Shown here piece after piece: positions 14,115-29,100 of a stretch of DNA of 64,000 nt (the first letter of the stretch is position 1; each line of letters begins with the position of its first letter). The DNA is from Pectinophora gossypiella (Eukaryota > Arthropoda > Insecta > Lepidoptera > Gelechiidae). The stretch is taken from contig NC_065422.1 of NCBI RefSeq assembly GCF_024362695.1, positions 14,008,013 to 14,072,012 on the forward strand, given 5' to 3'. The notes under the pieces were generated by a model. The model searched no databases and was not told the origin of the DNA. It was given only the letters and a program-made list of their open reading frames with translations. The translations under genes were made by a program, and so were the position numbers.

Positions 14115-17100
14115 GTCTAAATACTCAAACAAATTATCATGTTGTTCAAAACGAAAATTAAATTAATATTAGTAACTTCACTTCAAAGGTGACAACTAAT
14201 AAATAACGAACCGAAATAGTTTTCAGAATTAGAACAGAGGAGAGTACATAATTTTAAATGGTATAATAGTGGAATATTTCAGTTTTGTAGGTCGGTGTAT
14301 TGGCGTACAAGTGAGCGGCGCCCGCGCCGACCGACGGGCGAGCGGACATCATGTTCAACATGTCAACACATCATACACTCCGGCGACAAACGTCGTCATC
14401 AACTGTCTGTTGCTATTATGTTATCATTCGCGACGAGGTTCACAAGTGTGGCGCCTGTGTGTGCTGCTCACACCTACAACCCAGTGGCACGTGAAACAGT
14501 GTAAAGTACGCGACATTCAAACCAGAAGAGAGACGTAGAAAAACTTTTGCTTTATTGTAGAAAACTGAGCTAGCAGTCTCTGTTACAGCCTCGGGGGCGG
14601 CGGGCGGGGAAGCGGTCAGGGGGAGGGTCTGTAATAGGATCCTGCTGACTAACAAGCTTCCCTCGTCCGGCCGCCACCCGGCGTGACACTGGCATCACGG
14701 GACGCCGGACCGGGCCCCGCCGCACCGGCCCGGACACCGTCAGCAAATTATATACCGACTAAAACTTTCCAACATCAATGACACATTGGTGTAGTTGACA
14801 ACTATGTAATAAGCGATACATTGAAAGATTAATCACTAGTAAAAGACATCAACGAGTGCTCACTAACAACAATAAAATATTAATTTGTGTGAAACTTAAG
14901 TTACTAGGTATACCTCGTCAAAATGTTATTGTTGTTAGTTGGAAAGTCGTGGTTGGAATGAAAATAGAACTGCAACTGAAAGTAAGTGCCAGTGACATGA
15001 GAACACACACCAGAATTAAAAATTTCACTCCTAATTAATGTTATTAGTTAGAGTTAAGTTGGAGTGTAGTGTCGAGTTATAAAGTTGTGTCAAGATGGTG
15101 TGCCCCGGGGGTGGGGTCACGCCACTGGCACGGGGCGCGGGGCGTCGCGGACCTGAACTAATATAGCAGACACGAGATAATTCTATCAACAAAACAAAAA
15201 CAAATGTTGTTTGTTTGTCCGCGTAATAAATTCGTTGATGCAATGCATGTCCCGGACATGGCGGCGCGGCGCGCGATTTATGTCGGCACGCCGGGATGTT
15301 TATACTGCCGCGCCGTAAATCTTCACGCCCCAGTGCGCGTGCGGGGCGCGCAGTGAGCCGCGATATCAGCGCCAGCAGACAGCCGCGTGTCAACAATGCC
15401 ACGACGTAACGCATACCTCACCTGCACCACCATAGGATCACCACCGGGCGAGGAGCGGCGTATAGCTGCCTCACATACCATACCTTCGCTTGGCGACGAA
15501 ACAAACACTAGTATAAATAAATGCACGTGACGTAAGTTGAACGTCTCATTCTCAAGTTAGGGGAAAAAATGTATGAAAGAAATTATCACAATTAATTTAT
15601 GTTGCAACATGGGAACACAATGTGTACATGCACGTGCTGCTGTTTATGATCATGCCAACAATGCAGTGCGGCGTGGGTTGCGGTTTGTGCTATCTGGTTG
15701 CGGGAGATCACATTAAGCTCACTTCACATCAAGTGAATGTAATCGGATGTGTCCGCCGCGCGCCGGATATGAACGGCCGGCGGCTCGGGGCGGCGGCGGG
15801 GGCGGGGGAGGATAGGCCGGAAACTAACACATTTTCAAAGTCAGGGAAACTCGTCGTCGCCGGCCACTCACCCCTCCCACCCCTCTCAGCACCACTCCGC
15901 GACGAGACTATTTGTTTACCGAGCGATAAACACAATCTACGGCAGTCGTCGGCCGCCGGTTGATCGCCGGCGTCCACCCTTAACGACTGCGTGCGAATAA
16001 CAACGATAATACTAAACCCGGTTTATTGGAGACGGAAATGTTACATCGTTAGATAACGACTACTTTCAGGACAAAGTCTCTGAGTAAGAAATTGAAGCTG
16101 AACAAGTGGGTCGACGGACGGGGCCCCCGCCGTGAAGCGCCCCGCGCCACGCCGCGTGATTAGCTAATGTTCATCGAAGTTGGGACTCGAGGAGAGCGGG
16201 GACACCGCCGCACGTAATTACTACAGGATATATTTATCAATCGTATGTATTCCGAATGTAATGAAATGTGCGTGTGCGCGTGCGCTTGTGGCGTATACTG
16301 ACAGCGCCTGCAGGTGCGGCGCGTGCCGCAGCGCGGCGGCGGGCAGCGAGCGCAGCAGGTTGCGCGACAGCCGCAGCGTGCGCAGTGCGCGTGCGCCGGA
16401 CAGCGCCTCCGCCGACACCTCCGGCAGCTCGTTGTCCTCCGCCGACCTGCGGCAACGCACTACGGTTACGTACACACGTAATATATTATGACAGCACATT
16501 CAAGTCAACAAAACAAGCGTGAAAAATGTGGGTCCAATGTATTTTTTTTTCTAAGCTACGTCTTGGGCTTCTAACTAAATCCTCGATGGTAATCGGTCGC
16601 TTTCTTCCCTCGAGCTCGATGAAGAATGTACTATTTATTCCAGCAGACCCTATTGAATTCTGGGTTTGTGTGGTATCTCTGATAATTTGCTGACGAGAGC
16701 AGATGATAACATATGATGTGATTTCGATAAGACCCAAATGGCTAATGGTATCTATCGATAAGACTGGAAACTTTTATTTACATACTGTTGGTACCATTAT
16801 GAGCAACCTATTTAATTGGCGTATACATTTGTATACGTCACGAGACTGAGATTAGTAACGTAGAGAATGACTCCCCCCCTCACAGTAAACAACAAGATAC
16901 CTGCAGCCGACACCTGTTCACCTCGGGAAAGGTCTCGTGTGGACTGTCTTAAGTTCTAATGAAATATGAATTATGTGTTTGGACCGCAAGTAATGTACTT
17001 AGGCATGATTTAAGATACAGTTCAATAAGTTTGAAAGTAAAACTATGTCACAATATTGTTTGCCGTCAATAATGTATATTGGACTGAGACATCGTGTGGT

Positions 17101-20100
17101 TTTTCTTGTAGCCCCACAATGTGTGAACCCCTTTAAAAGTCACTTTTAACATAAAGAAGGCCAGTGCCAGCGTGTGGCGCGGCGGCGGCGGCCATTCATG
17201 CGCGCGCTATTCTGGGAACCCACATTTTTCAAGAGTTACGAGCTGCGTGCGCAGCGAGGCCGCACCAGCGCCGGCGCACACTTACAACTAAATCACTGCA
17301 CCACTATATGCATCGCCACTTGCATTCATCTTATACTCGCCATCATATACCGACTTATCTAAACTTTTATTAATACGAGATCGAAAGCGACCGCGAGTGT
17401 CATTGAACATGACTTAGGACGAGATCTAAAAATGATTAGGCACTGTTTGTGAGGTCGCCTGTACCGCGGCGCGGCCAGTTGAGATGCCGGGCACGTAGCA
17501 CAGGCGACACTCTCAACATGTTCCCTTCACAAGTGTTTACACGTAATCATTCCTACATTGTGTTGAAAACTCAACGAGACGTTTAGTGTGGTCGTTGTAT
17601 TATTATCAGAAGTTGTGAATGAGTGGCCGCAGCAGCAGCGGGTTGAATGGACTGGAAGAATGTTCAGTTATTACAGCGGTCGATGTGACGTGTGGCGGCG
17701 TGGCGCCGCGTGGGAGTGGGTGTGATACGCACAGTTTATGCGTCCGCCGGCGACGGGTTGCATTAATATTCGCGTATAAGTAATAGTGACGAATGGTTTC
17801 CGCCCTAACCTGCGCGAATATTCGCGCGAGTGCCGTGAGAAGGCTCCGCGCGGCGCACTCGCACGACACGCCACGTATTGCAACACTCCTCTAACCTTCA
17901 CATACAATTAAATCTCAACTAAATCTCGGTGTTTCGCCATCTGGTCGCGAAATGTCCGCGAGTACATTAGAAAGCTGCTCGCACGACGTGCTGTGACGTC
18001 ACAACCACAAGCCGCGTGCTCAAACAACACATACATGGGTACGCTTACTCGGGTAAGCTTCTTGAGTAACTTTTGGACGCAATTTTATCAGACGACAACG
18101 TATATGAAGTCGTAAACTAATACAGACTATAGTGCTCATATGAGTATTGAATACTAAAACGATGCATAAAATAGAAATTCGGTGCAGTTTTACGCTGAGA
18201 ACTTCGTTTAGGTGTAATACTATACATAATATGACGCGTGTACTCATATTATACATGTAAGTACGTATGTACTAACTTGTTTATTTTAAAGTGCGATGTA
18301 ATTTATTTTTTAAATTTTTAAGCAAATAGGCTGTAGACTGCCGACCCCCGTCCCTCAGACACGAGAGTTGAGGGTCTGTTTGGGATGTCCTGCAGACAAG
18401 TTCATACAAAAGACATCAACGAGTTGATTGTTTTGTTACGTCCTAATGTTTTTATATATCCCTCCTGGCTCGGGCAAAACATATTCTTTGTATGAGTTCA
18501 GTATTGCAATACCTACGCTTTGTAGTTTCTGAGAAATGCATACATCTGAGGAATTTGGCACACGTGTTTAGAAGCCCACATAGACTAAGATATAAGAAAT
18601 GAAATAATGTGCAATTTCAACAATATCACATACATACGGGTCGAATTGATAACTTCCTTTTTTCGAAGTCGGTCAAAGTGGCCTAGTACGGCCTTATCGG
18701 CGCATGTGGGGAATAATGTCACACGTTATAATAAAATTATTCAGATCACTAAACATTTACATTCTTTGACGGGCGCGTGCTAAAAATAGAGTAACTTTAA
18801 TAAAATCCGGAAGAGGCGGCGCATAATATTACAGTCACCGCCACCCGCGCCACGCGCACGACACAGCCACAAGGGACGATATCTATCGATATTTATAATA
18901 AAATAGTGTACGATATCAGGAGATAGTGAACATAAATCATATCATGCATGGCCAGGAACGAAAAGGAAAACGCAGTTTGTTTACGTGCTGCTGGCGAGGG
19001 CATGTCGTTCAGTCGACTGACTAGGAATGTTATCCTTTATTTTAAACATAATCCTAAAAATATAATCCTGAAAATCCCATGCTTAACCTAAAACATTTTT
19101 TATTCACACACTCAGGTCTACGGCATTAAAGTTAAAGGTGAGGTAGGTGTATTTATATAATTTAAGATACACCTAGGTTTGTTGTGTTACTGATTAAGTA
19201 GATGTCTACCTATTTAATGATAAGATTTTGAGTTCAGTATGTTTGTTTTTCGGCACAACAGTTAGAGACAGTTTGGGACGGGCGGTGTCGACATACACCT
19301 ACTTGCGGATAGAGTTGCTTACTTAGTAGCGAGCCGACGATCGCCGTCCCTTCGTATACAATGCTGTGCTTTTTATAACTAAATATAGTTAAGTATCAAG
19401 CTTTTTTCCTTGGTGGCGGGTCCGCCGGAAGCCCGTGTGGCTCTATAGCCTGCTGTGATGTTATCGTTTGGATAATTATGCTATTAAGACTCGATCTAGT
19501 AGTATATTTTGGATGTCAAACGTCTCTTTTTGAAGTCGGCTGGATGTTATCGACAGTATAAGGCCTTCAGTTATTTTCGAGCGAGTTCAAAGCGAAAGTT
19601 ATGCTCAGCGAGCGCGCGGCGATTAGCGTGACTTTGTTCAAGACAAATCACAGCTCACCTAGCTTTGAAATCGCTCACCTCGATTCGTAACTAAAAGTAG
19701 CTGGTTTCCTAACTGCGGCGTTATATTAACAATAGGCATTAGTTGCGGTGCTAAGTACTGACAGGAGATGCAGGTGCGCAAGGTCTCGCAGCGCATGCGC
19801 GGGCAGCCGGCGCAGGCCGCAGCCGTCCAGCCACAGCCGCGCCAGCGCCGCGCCGCCCCACGCGCCGCCGCCCACCGACTCCAGCCGGTTGGCGGACAAG
19901 TTCCTGGGTGCAGGAATACAACACATGTATACACTATTATATAGGAAGGACACCGTGTAGTATTTGATTTTGTCTACTGCGATGACACAGAGGGAAAATA
20001 GTAAAGTATTTTCGCACCCCCAGGGCCGATCCACGTGACAATGCGATCACATCGCACATCGCACGTGACTGGTTCCGGCCGTGAGAGCCGCGCGTCGCGC

Positions 20101-23100
20101 GAGCTATGACCCGCGGCTCGCGCGGTCGCGCCACATAGGGGCGCGCGCTCCACATACTTCAAAGATCACATCAAAGCTTCTTGCGCTCTATTTACTGCGG
20201 CCCACGTCGCACATTGCGCGTGGGCAAATAATATACACATAACAAAAGGATATAATGTAGGATATATTAGCGTCCCTAGACATAAAACGGCTGGGTATGA
20301 TAAAACTGTATCGTCCGTTTGTAATCTACACAAGTAGACAGATATATTGTAGTGAGGCTAGATATTGTAGATATTGTAGTAATAATATTTGTAGTGAGGC
20401 ACCCCTTGTGTTCATATTAATCGCATCATATTTAGAGGCTCTGTATGCAATCTATATTATTGTATTCGATGTAAGAGGGCATTCTGCATAGTACCATGTC
20501 TTAATGAACACGTGTAACCCGATATCCAAAGGACTTATTATTTTGAACAATCTCCTCCAAGCCCCATCACCACATGGCGACCCTTGCCACAGCCATATTG
20601 CTCACAGTATTGAGTAGTATGGTTGTAGTTTTAATCTTCTGGTGTCATATTTAGGAACTGGTTATTATTAATAAATACCAGTTGCTAATCAAACAGCCTC
20701 CTGCAGTGCATTATGCTCCGGGTAAGTTGTAGCGTGCTCGTGAGTACGTACAGCGTGTGCGTGCGCAGGTGACGTAGGTGCGGGTACTTACAGGTCGCGC
20801 AGCGCGACGGCGGGCAGCAGCGCGTCGCGCGGCACCGACGTGATGTTGTTGTTGGACACGTCGCTGCAACAACACAACTGGTTGAGCCACTTGTTATGTC
20901 TTTTTATATTTCTGTTAATACGCCTAGCTACCCAAGGGAAACACACTAAAAAGACTATGAATTAAAAAAAAAACAAATAATTAAGAACTTTTTACTTCTT
21001 GTGTGTGTGAACCCCGACGGTGATAGTGACGTTTTGTTCGTGCTTTTGTTTTTTTCCGCAAATATTTTAAATAATCGTAAATGTACCGCCGCCGCTGAGT
21101 AATTGTTAAATATAGAGACTGCTGTGATTGCTACTTGTGCTGTCAACAAAAACCAGGCCTGGTAAGAAGAATAGAGAAGCTGATCACGTGAGTGTTTCCC
21201 TTTTTCTTTAAGCTGGGCTATTTTCAGGTGTAGGGACAGCGCAAGTGGTTAGGATTCTTCCTTTCCTTCATCTTTTTCTTTTTCATATTTGTTTTTTTCT
21301 TATTTTTATATTCCGCATTAATGTGCAACATTACCTATATCCACTGCTGTTGTAAACCTACCAGTACGGACCAGGGAATGCAAAAGTTTCATTACATAAT
21401 GATAAAGCTTTAAACTTATTTTAAGTTAAGTATAAAAAAATAGTTTATTAGTTTTAGTTTCTGATGAGAGTGGAAGAAGCGAAAGTGGTGTGTCAGGATT
21501 GAGTTAGTGGGTGGAATTCCGCGGTCTCTATCTACCCCAACAAGAAATGGGCGTGATATTATGTATGTTATGAATGTAAGATACAAAAGTAACAAAGCTC
21601 TCTTCACAAAATCTCGACAGCTCAATAGCGCTTGTCATGCAAAAAGCTACAAATGGACACGGACGTAAACAAAGCTTTCGACTGAGTCAAATATGAATTA
21701 TTTAGTTGGATTCTGTATAGTTTTGGCACACATCGGGCAATTGGTTCCAGCTCCGTGGTCATCGGACATTTACATTTCAATATGCAGTTGTTTGTGAATC
21801 TAAGGATTTAAACGTTTTATACTTTAAAGTAATATTGGATGTCACTCGGGAGCACACCTGGGAGCCATGCTGTCTCTTTATTAAATTATATTGTTGTTAG
21901 AGAGTTAAGCTCTTGTTGTCATGACGTCAGACTCGTATTGGCGGGTACAGTATACGAAGTCGGGACTGCATGTAGTTAAAATCGACTTCACACGATTGCA
22001 GCCAACCACGTGATGCTGACTTCAGCACTGAACGAAATCGACCGTACAATTACCAGCAGTTGAATAATAATGACTGCGCGCGGGTGCTGCGGAATCGTCC
22101 CTCTGCTGACACCCTAACCAATATAAAAGTAATGGCTGCATGTCGTTATGAACGTATATTCAAATATATATGTCTTCAAATACAAAAAAAATTGTCGCAC
22201 ACTGCATAGTTCTGCAGCAACATTCGCTAGGTGTTGAAATTTGTCCGCGTATGGGGGCAGTCGTGCAGTGGTGGCAGTCGTGTGTTGGTCTCGCGTTTCT
22301 TTCTTTCTTTTTCTTTAGATTCGTCCATGTATTTATTTATTTATTTATTTATACTTATATCTAATAGTACAAACACATCACCATTACAGGCAAGCCCAAT
22401 GCGATGATGGAAAAACAAGGTACCTTTAAGAAACCAAATAAACATTCATACAAAATTAACAAAAATGAAAAAAAAAACTATATGACAGAAAATAACAACT
22501 TTACAAACAATATTAATAAAAAAACATATACCATTAACTATTATTAAAAATTATTTAAAGTAGAATTAAGATAAATCAAAGTGGTACGGTCTAAAATCTT
22601 AATAACAGCAGTAATTCCACCATTTTAATTATATGCATATGACTACATATCAAGTGTTAGGCCATCCCATTACTATTAAATAACAAAACTTACAACTAAG
22701 AATATATGTATACATATTTTGGTGCGTTTAGATGTGTGATGTGTCTTTAGTGTATTTGTATTGTATTGTCCATGTGTCGCCACTTGAGGCGCTCTGCTTG
22801 ATCGGAGAGTGGAGGAGGGTTCCGCCTCTTGTTAGTCTCTCGTCGCGAGTGGTGGCCACAACCAAAACACGTTCACTACACTTGTTACTGATTCCGGCGT
22901 TATTTGATTACGTAGTACTATGGATTTTAACTGCACGTCGGTATTCTTTTTTTAAGTACATTTCTAGCACGATGCTATCGCTTCGGTTTGTCCGGCCAAG
23001 TAGTTACAGGCATATGTGGCACCTCTACAATAAAACACGTCAAAAATAAATTATATAATATCGCTTCGGATTGCAATGTTTACGGATTAGAACAGTTGAA

Positions 23101-26100
23101 GAAATAGCAGCCATAATGGAGAAGCTATTCGCGGGCCTTATGTGCTTTATTAACGTTTATCTGTGGTCGGCGGGAGAATGATTCAGTAAGTATATTGCCC
23201 CCTATTACATAGGACTTAAACATAGCTGACTAGAAGTGGGTGTATGATGTATATAATACACCTCTGTCTACCCCATTTGGGGATATAGGTGTGATGCGGT
23301 ATGTTGTTGTCACTTATTATACAGTCGGTCGGTGTCATTACTACATATTGATAATAATTGCATGTAACATGAGGCCGCGTCCTCGGCACGTGCGCCGGCG
23401 CCGCCCGCCTGTATCCTCGCTGCTTCCTCATCCCAGGACGTTTGTCTCGTAATGGCGACGTGTGAGCTGTCAGTGCGAGCGCATAATTTTATAATCACAT
23501 TTACATAGATATTGTGGTACAAGTAAATCATTGCGGTGGCCTTTACTTATTTAATGGTTAATTTTCATTGATTTGAAAACGAACTGTTTTGTTTACGATA
23601 AGTATAATGTGCAATTGTGGTAGGTTTATAAGATTTTGATGCTATTTAGGTACCTACGAACAAAAAAAAAAACGTAAAAGAACTTAGGTACCTAAAAACA
23701 AACAAAGTGCAGTTTTTAGTGTTAATTTTGTGCCTTACATAGTTGTATGCTTATAATACCGCGGTCTGTCCCACACGGACGACAAGCAAGCCCACAGAAG
23801 AAATATATTTCTATATTTATAGGTCAATGACATTGTGTCGACGCGGGTTCCTTAGCAAGTTATCATACAACAATCTATTGTAGTTGGAGTGAAGCTGTGC
23901 ATGGTGTTGGCACCGTGTGCTAATCAGCCCGGGGAGGGCGGCGGGCAGCGGGGGAGGGGGCTCGTTACCCGGACATCCATCATCCGCCGACACCTCCCCC
24001 CCTACACACCACACCCCCGCACCCTCATTCACAAACGCAATTCAATTTTACCAAAAATCACGTCAATAACCTCCCGCGAGATCTTATCTGACGCGACACT
24101 TGCCCCGCGCCGCCGCCGCCGCCGGGCCCGCCGCCGCCAAGTATGCTAAACATCCCGTATTATGATCAATATATTCCATTAATCGCACCTCCACAATACA
24201 TTACACTGTAGAGCCAACTTTGTGTCATTTCGTCTGTTAGACCAACGTGAGATGCATCGCCGTCTACAAGAGTCGTAGTCAACTGTAAAAGCTCAGTGAA
24301 ACGTGGGTACTTACTTAAGTACTTAGTTGATCATGTGATCTATACCACTGACTGACTACCCCAATTGCAAATAAAGTAGGTATATTGCATTATTATTTTA
24401 TCTTTACAGGTTTGTAAGACATAACTACTTACTATTTCAGCGTTCAAAGCCATGTTCGACCTTCGTGTACAAGTTGTTTGTGTTGTAATGAAAGCTCCCC
24501 TCCCCCGCTCGGTGATCCCGGTCGCTCAGTGCGGGGCCTGATTAATTGCTGTGTTTTGTGGTCATTAGTCCGAGCGGCGCGGGGCCCCGCCGGCTGATTG
24601 TATGTCCCATGTGATAGTAATGTGTGCACCGCAAGCTGTTAGGGCATGCGTGCGGTGTCGGCGGCGGCACCGGCCGGCCTCGACCGCGCTGTGCACGCCG
24701 CAAGTGCATGCGGACGAAGGTCGTTCACATGGATCGCGATCGATACTGCGCTCCCACGTCACTCGTGGGCCGTGCAAAGGTATCAGAACCCTACTGAGAA
24801 TAAATAGGTCGAGCTCGTATTATGAGAAATCAGTGCAAGGACGCTCGATAAATGAATTTCAAAGAAGTTTCTCTATCGAGAAATGCAATCCGCACTTAGA
24901 TGGCTTTAGTTAGTATTTTTTCTTGCTCTTTGCATAATCGTAAAACTGGTTGGTTTGTATTATATTGGTATTTCCAAGTGGAGTGTATTTATTATATTCG
25001 ACGGAGTGCGCCCCCGCACGCTACACACACCAGCCACACAGCCAGCAGTGCGCGCTACGTGTCTGCTCGCAGCTCACAGCCGCGACCACGCCCGCACACA
25101 CACTACGTACATGTCGTGTTGATGACTGACATTTATCATCTACGTCATTCGAAATTAGGACAATCTTATTTTGAGTGCTATAATCCGTTTAATTTTATTT
25201 TCGTTAAAGAGTTTATTTTGAACATTTTAGAAATAGATATGGTCGGGTGTTTTATCTGAATCTGGATTGTGATTTTATTGATTATGAACAATTAATTTGT
25301 GAGTTGCACAGATACATTGAAATAGGGCAGTGCGTTGAGGGAAGGGCCGAGGACGCACTATTTCTGTCCGGCGTCCTTGCGCCGCGCGGGTGGTGGGGGC
25401 GCGACAGCAGGGGGGGGGGGGTGTGATGCTGCGGCCGGCGCGCACTTCCGCACCTATATTTATCTCCGCACGATGCACCGACCGCACCGCATGCCCCGCG
25501 ATATACGCAGGACATACTGACCTGACTCCACACATCTCGGCCGGATATCTCGGAATGTGTTGCGCAATGTTGCTCAACAGCAAGTACCAGCGGTGTGGAT
25601 GCACCGTAACATTCCTGAAATGTCTCGAGAATCAGTCAGTCGGCTTACTTAGGGAACGAGATTTAATACTTAAACAGAAATAAAGGAAACATCGTTATGT
25701 ACCGTGCATTCTAAAATAATTCTTCTACAAGCGACATTTTGGTTGATATTTCTAGGAAATAATTTTTAATTTGAATAGGAAAGATGGATAAATAAATATT
25801 TATTTAATTTTGCATCTCAGTTACTCACGCATTAAGTCAAGGTATAAAAAATATATTCAGAAAGCAAATTTATCTCAAAAACGATTTCTTCTTTCGTTGC
25901 GGTGGCATGCCATGATCCCGTCTACCCAGTATTTGGAGTCGGCGGCATCCAAAGACAAGTGACTCTGCCCCGGCAGCACGGCGTGCGTAAATCGTGATAC
26001 CAGGAACGGCTGCAAGCTAGCTTGTGATAGTATAGACTCAATACAAAAATTCAATACCAAGGAAGATAAGATTGCTGTGCGTAACTCCTGAATATAATTT

Positions 26101-29100
26101 AAATTGGGAAGCGCAAATTACCATCTGGTGACAGTGAGAAATGAAATGAAGATATGAGAGGTTCAGCGTATGGAGCTCACCAATTGTAGATTGTTCTGAA
26201 CTTTACACATGAGGTGGTGTCCTAGTGCCGCTGCCGAGCACACGTCCCTGGTAGGCACGGCTCCGCGCTGGAAGCAATCCATCTTAATGCCGTCAGAATA
26301 TTAAACGGAAATTGGCTCATGTCAGGCAAAACTGAACGGTATTAAAAATGAACATATTATAAACCCCAGTTTCCCTCAAGTCTTTACCTCGTGAGATAAG
26401 TGGGTTAGGGTTACGGAACCTCTTTTATAGGGAGTCTTTATTTAGACGCGTTTTCATCGATTACTCACGCTAATGGCTGAGCAAAGAGAAGGTTCGTTGT
26501 GTCAGTATCTCGCGTGCGCCTCGTGCTGACGTTCACAGGGATCTGCATACTGTGTACTCTGGCAGGGGAAGACTCGCGAGACTTGGGTTTCGAATAATTT
26601 ATTACAATTTTTCAAACAAACGAGTGATGTAACAGATAATAGAGATATGTCTCCTCCTGCTAAAGTAAAAGCATTACTGATTGTTTTGTCATTACTTTGT
26701 GTGAAAGAAAACACAATACAATCGTCCGTTCGGCATGTGGGTACGTCAACGAGGGTCGTTGTGGGTGTAAGATTGCAATCTCATACATATAGAGAGCAGC
26801 CGGCGGCGGCGCGACGTGCACGGAATATGTGCGCTGGCGGCTGCTGGTTACTTCTTCCCTCGAAATCTGAACGTATTCGTAGCGTTTATCACGTTTATTC
26901 CGCAGACCTTCAAGCCTGCAGAAATAGACAAGCACCAGAACGACTGTGTGCTGTGAGTGTATCTCAACTTGTAATTAGACGGCAATAGCAAGCTAAAAAT
27001 AAACTTAAATTTTCTTGACAAATACGGTCGGTATTTGAAATGCTTACTCGTAATTACAAACAGAAACTTTTACTCTCTAAATAATTATCAGTTGTATATT
27101 TTACAAGGAATATGACCAGGATAGTCCATAGTTATATTACGGTGGGGACATATCACGAAAATGACTTTACTTCCCCCTAGTTTGGTTTGGAAAACACAGG
27201 CTGATCTCCCTATTGTCCGAAAGTAAGATGTTCCGTGGTTGGAAGGACATTTTACAATTATATCCCCAACACATGAATAGCAATAGAAGAATATAACAGG
27301 TACATTTATTACAAAGTTGAACACATACCTCATACAAAAGAGCCTTATTTGGTACAAGATATTTAAGATATCTTAATGATTCATCCAAAAAGTAAATTTG
27401 AAAATTTTGAGTTATAGAATACTTAAGTTATTTTAAGTTTATTTTATTATACCCTAGCAGGGTCCATCGTTTATTTTTCCACCACCTCTATGTACCACAT
27501 AGAATGCAATAGTTTTTAATTTAACGTATGCAGTTATCAGACGAATCATGTCAGGGGCTTTTAGCAGTTCAATAATAGCCCTGACACCAGAGCGGTGATT
27601 GATCACAATCCCTCACAACCCACAACACGATCACAACCCACACGAGAGAAGAAGTCCATCCATGGTAGATCATCCACGTATCATGCGTGTTGTGTGGCCA
27701 CTGTAGCCCCCGGCGCGCGGCACGGCGAGGCGGCCGGACCACAACTAATAGCGACATTCCGAGCCTTGATTAAAAGCTGCCACCCCCCGTCCTGCCCCCC
27801 GCGCACTGACAACTCCCCGCCGGAGGGGATTACTTTTGTATTACATCAATGTTACGATGTATCGCCCGATATCACACCGAATACGGCCGTCGCCGCGTCG
27901 TCTTTCTTTCTCAGCTCCAACAGAGATATCATGTTCAATAGGCTGTAAGAGGATTGTGTCGTGTCAGAAATCAGAATCATTTATTGTTGAAGGTCAATTT
28001 GCTAGGAGAAGAAATGACAAGAAACTGCGACATCAACACATCTTTTAAATCAATGTAGGTATATATTACATTATTTAATAACTAGAGGAACACATTTTGG
28101 ACTCATATGAGAGAACCACAAGAGAGGTCATACTACAAATCCAATCGAAATATGAGAAAATTAAACTAGGTGTTCTTCAAGGCAGTGTTTTGGGACCCCT
28201 TTTGTTTTTGGTTTATGTAAATGATTCCCTCCGGACTCGTGGTCACACCAGGTTGTCACGCCAGTATGACAAATAGGTTTTTTTTTTCTTGGAGGGAAAT
28301 GATTTTCCTTTAATAGTTGACCACTCAGCGTCAGGTTCGCTGATGATGCAAGTATTTTTACATTTCGATTCAGATATTATTACAGGTAAATTTAAATAAG
28401 ACGAAAATTGACTAGTTTCTGAACTATAAACAACTACCACAGAATATTGACTTTATTATGGATAATAAAAATATGTGTGTAATTAGACAAGTCTAGCAGT
28501 GGGTACATCTGTGAGTTGTCGGATCCTTACGACGGCATATTATGCTGCTGAACTTAGCCTACCCGCTAGTAGTACAATATTTGGGCCCCATTGAAGTTTT
28601 TTTCATAAGAAGACAGTGTGTTCCAGAAAATCTAGTTTATCGTCGTTAATTACAATACAACACAATACAAATATACTTTATTGCACCAAACTAAAAAATA
28701 AATAATTACAAAAAGTCTCTTAATTAAGTACATGGCAAATGGCGGCCTTATCGCTTAAAGCGATTTCTTCCAGGCAACCATAAGGTAAGGTAATTATAAA
28801 ATAATTAATGTAAAACAATAATTAATAATAATAATGTAAAACTTATTTTATACACTTCGTTTTCTTAGCATTCAGAACTAGATTTTTACTGTAAACCAAC
28901 TTAGAACCTGCGACAGGGCGCTGTTTGCTTCATCAAGTTCATTTAACTTTCTGTCAATTTTACATTATAAGAGAAGGGTCATTCGCGAACAGCACAATGT
29001 TTGCTTGGTTCTGCACTAGGTAAATCATTTATGTACACTAAAAAAGAAACGGATGGTGTGACTATTGATCTCATCGTATTAGATGTAAGTCGTGAATCTG

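Larger units (their letters stand above)
20864..28100. other. 3' part of rk intron 1, scattered repeats only
   Basis: Over 7 kb with no exon that I can support. Recognisable pieces are listed separately: short repeat tails near 21,505-21,565, 22,325-22,440, 23,235-23,310 and 24,236-24,375, and a split SINE at 27,160-27,656. Confidence 0.5.

Noticed and set aside
17164..17373. Small Arg/Ala-rich ORFs in GC-rich intron DNA of rk.
   Set aside because: No splice context, no family resemblance, and typical of random open frames in GC-rich sequence.
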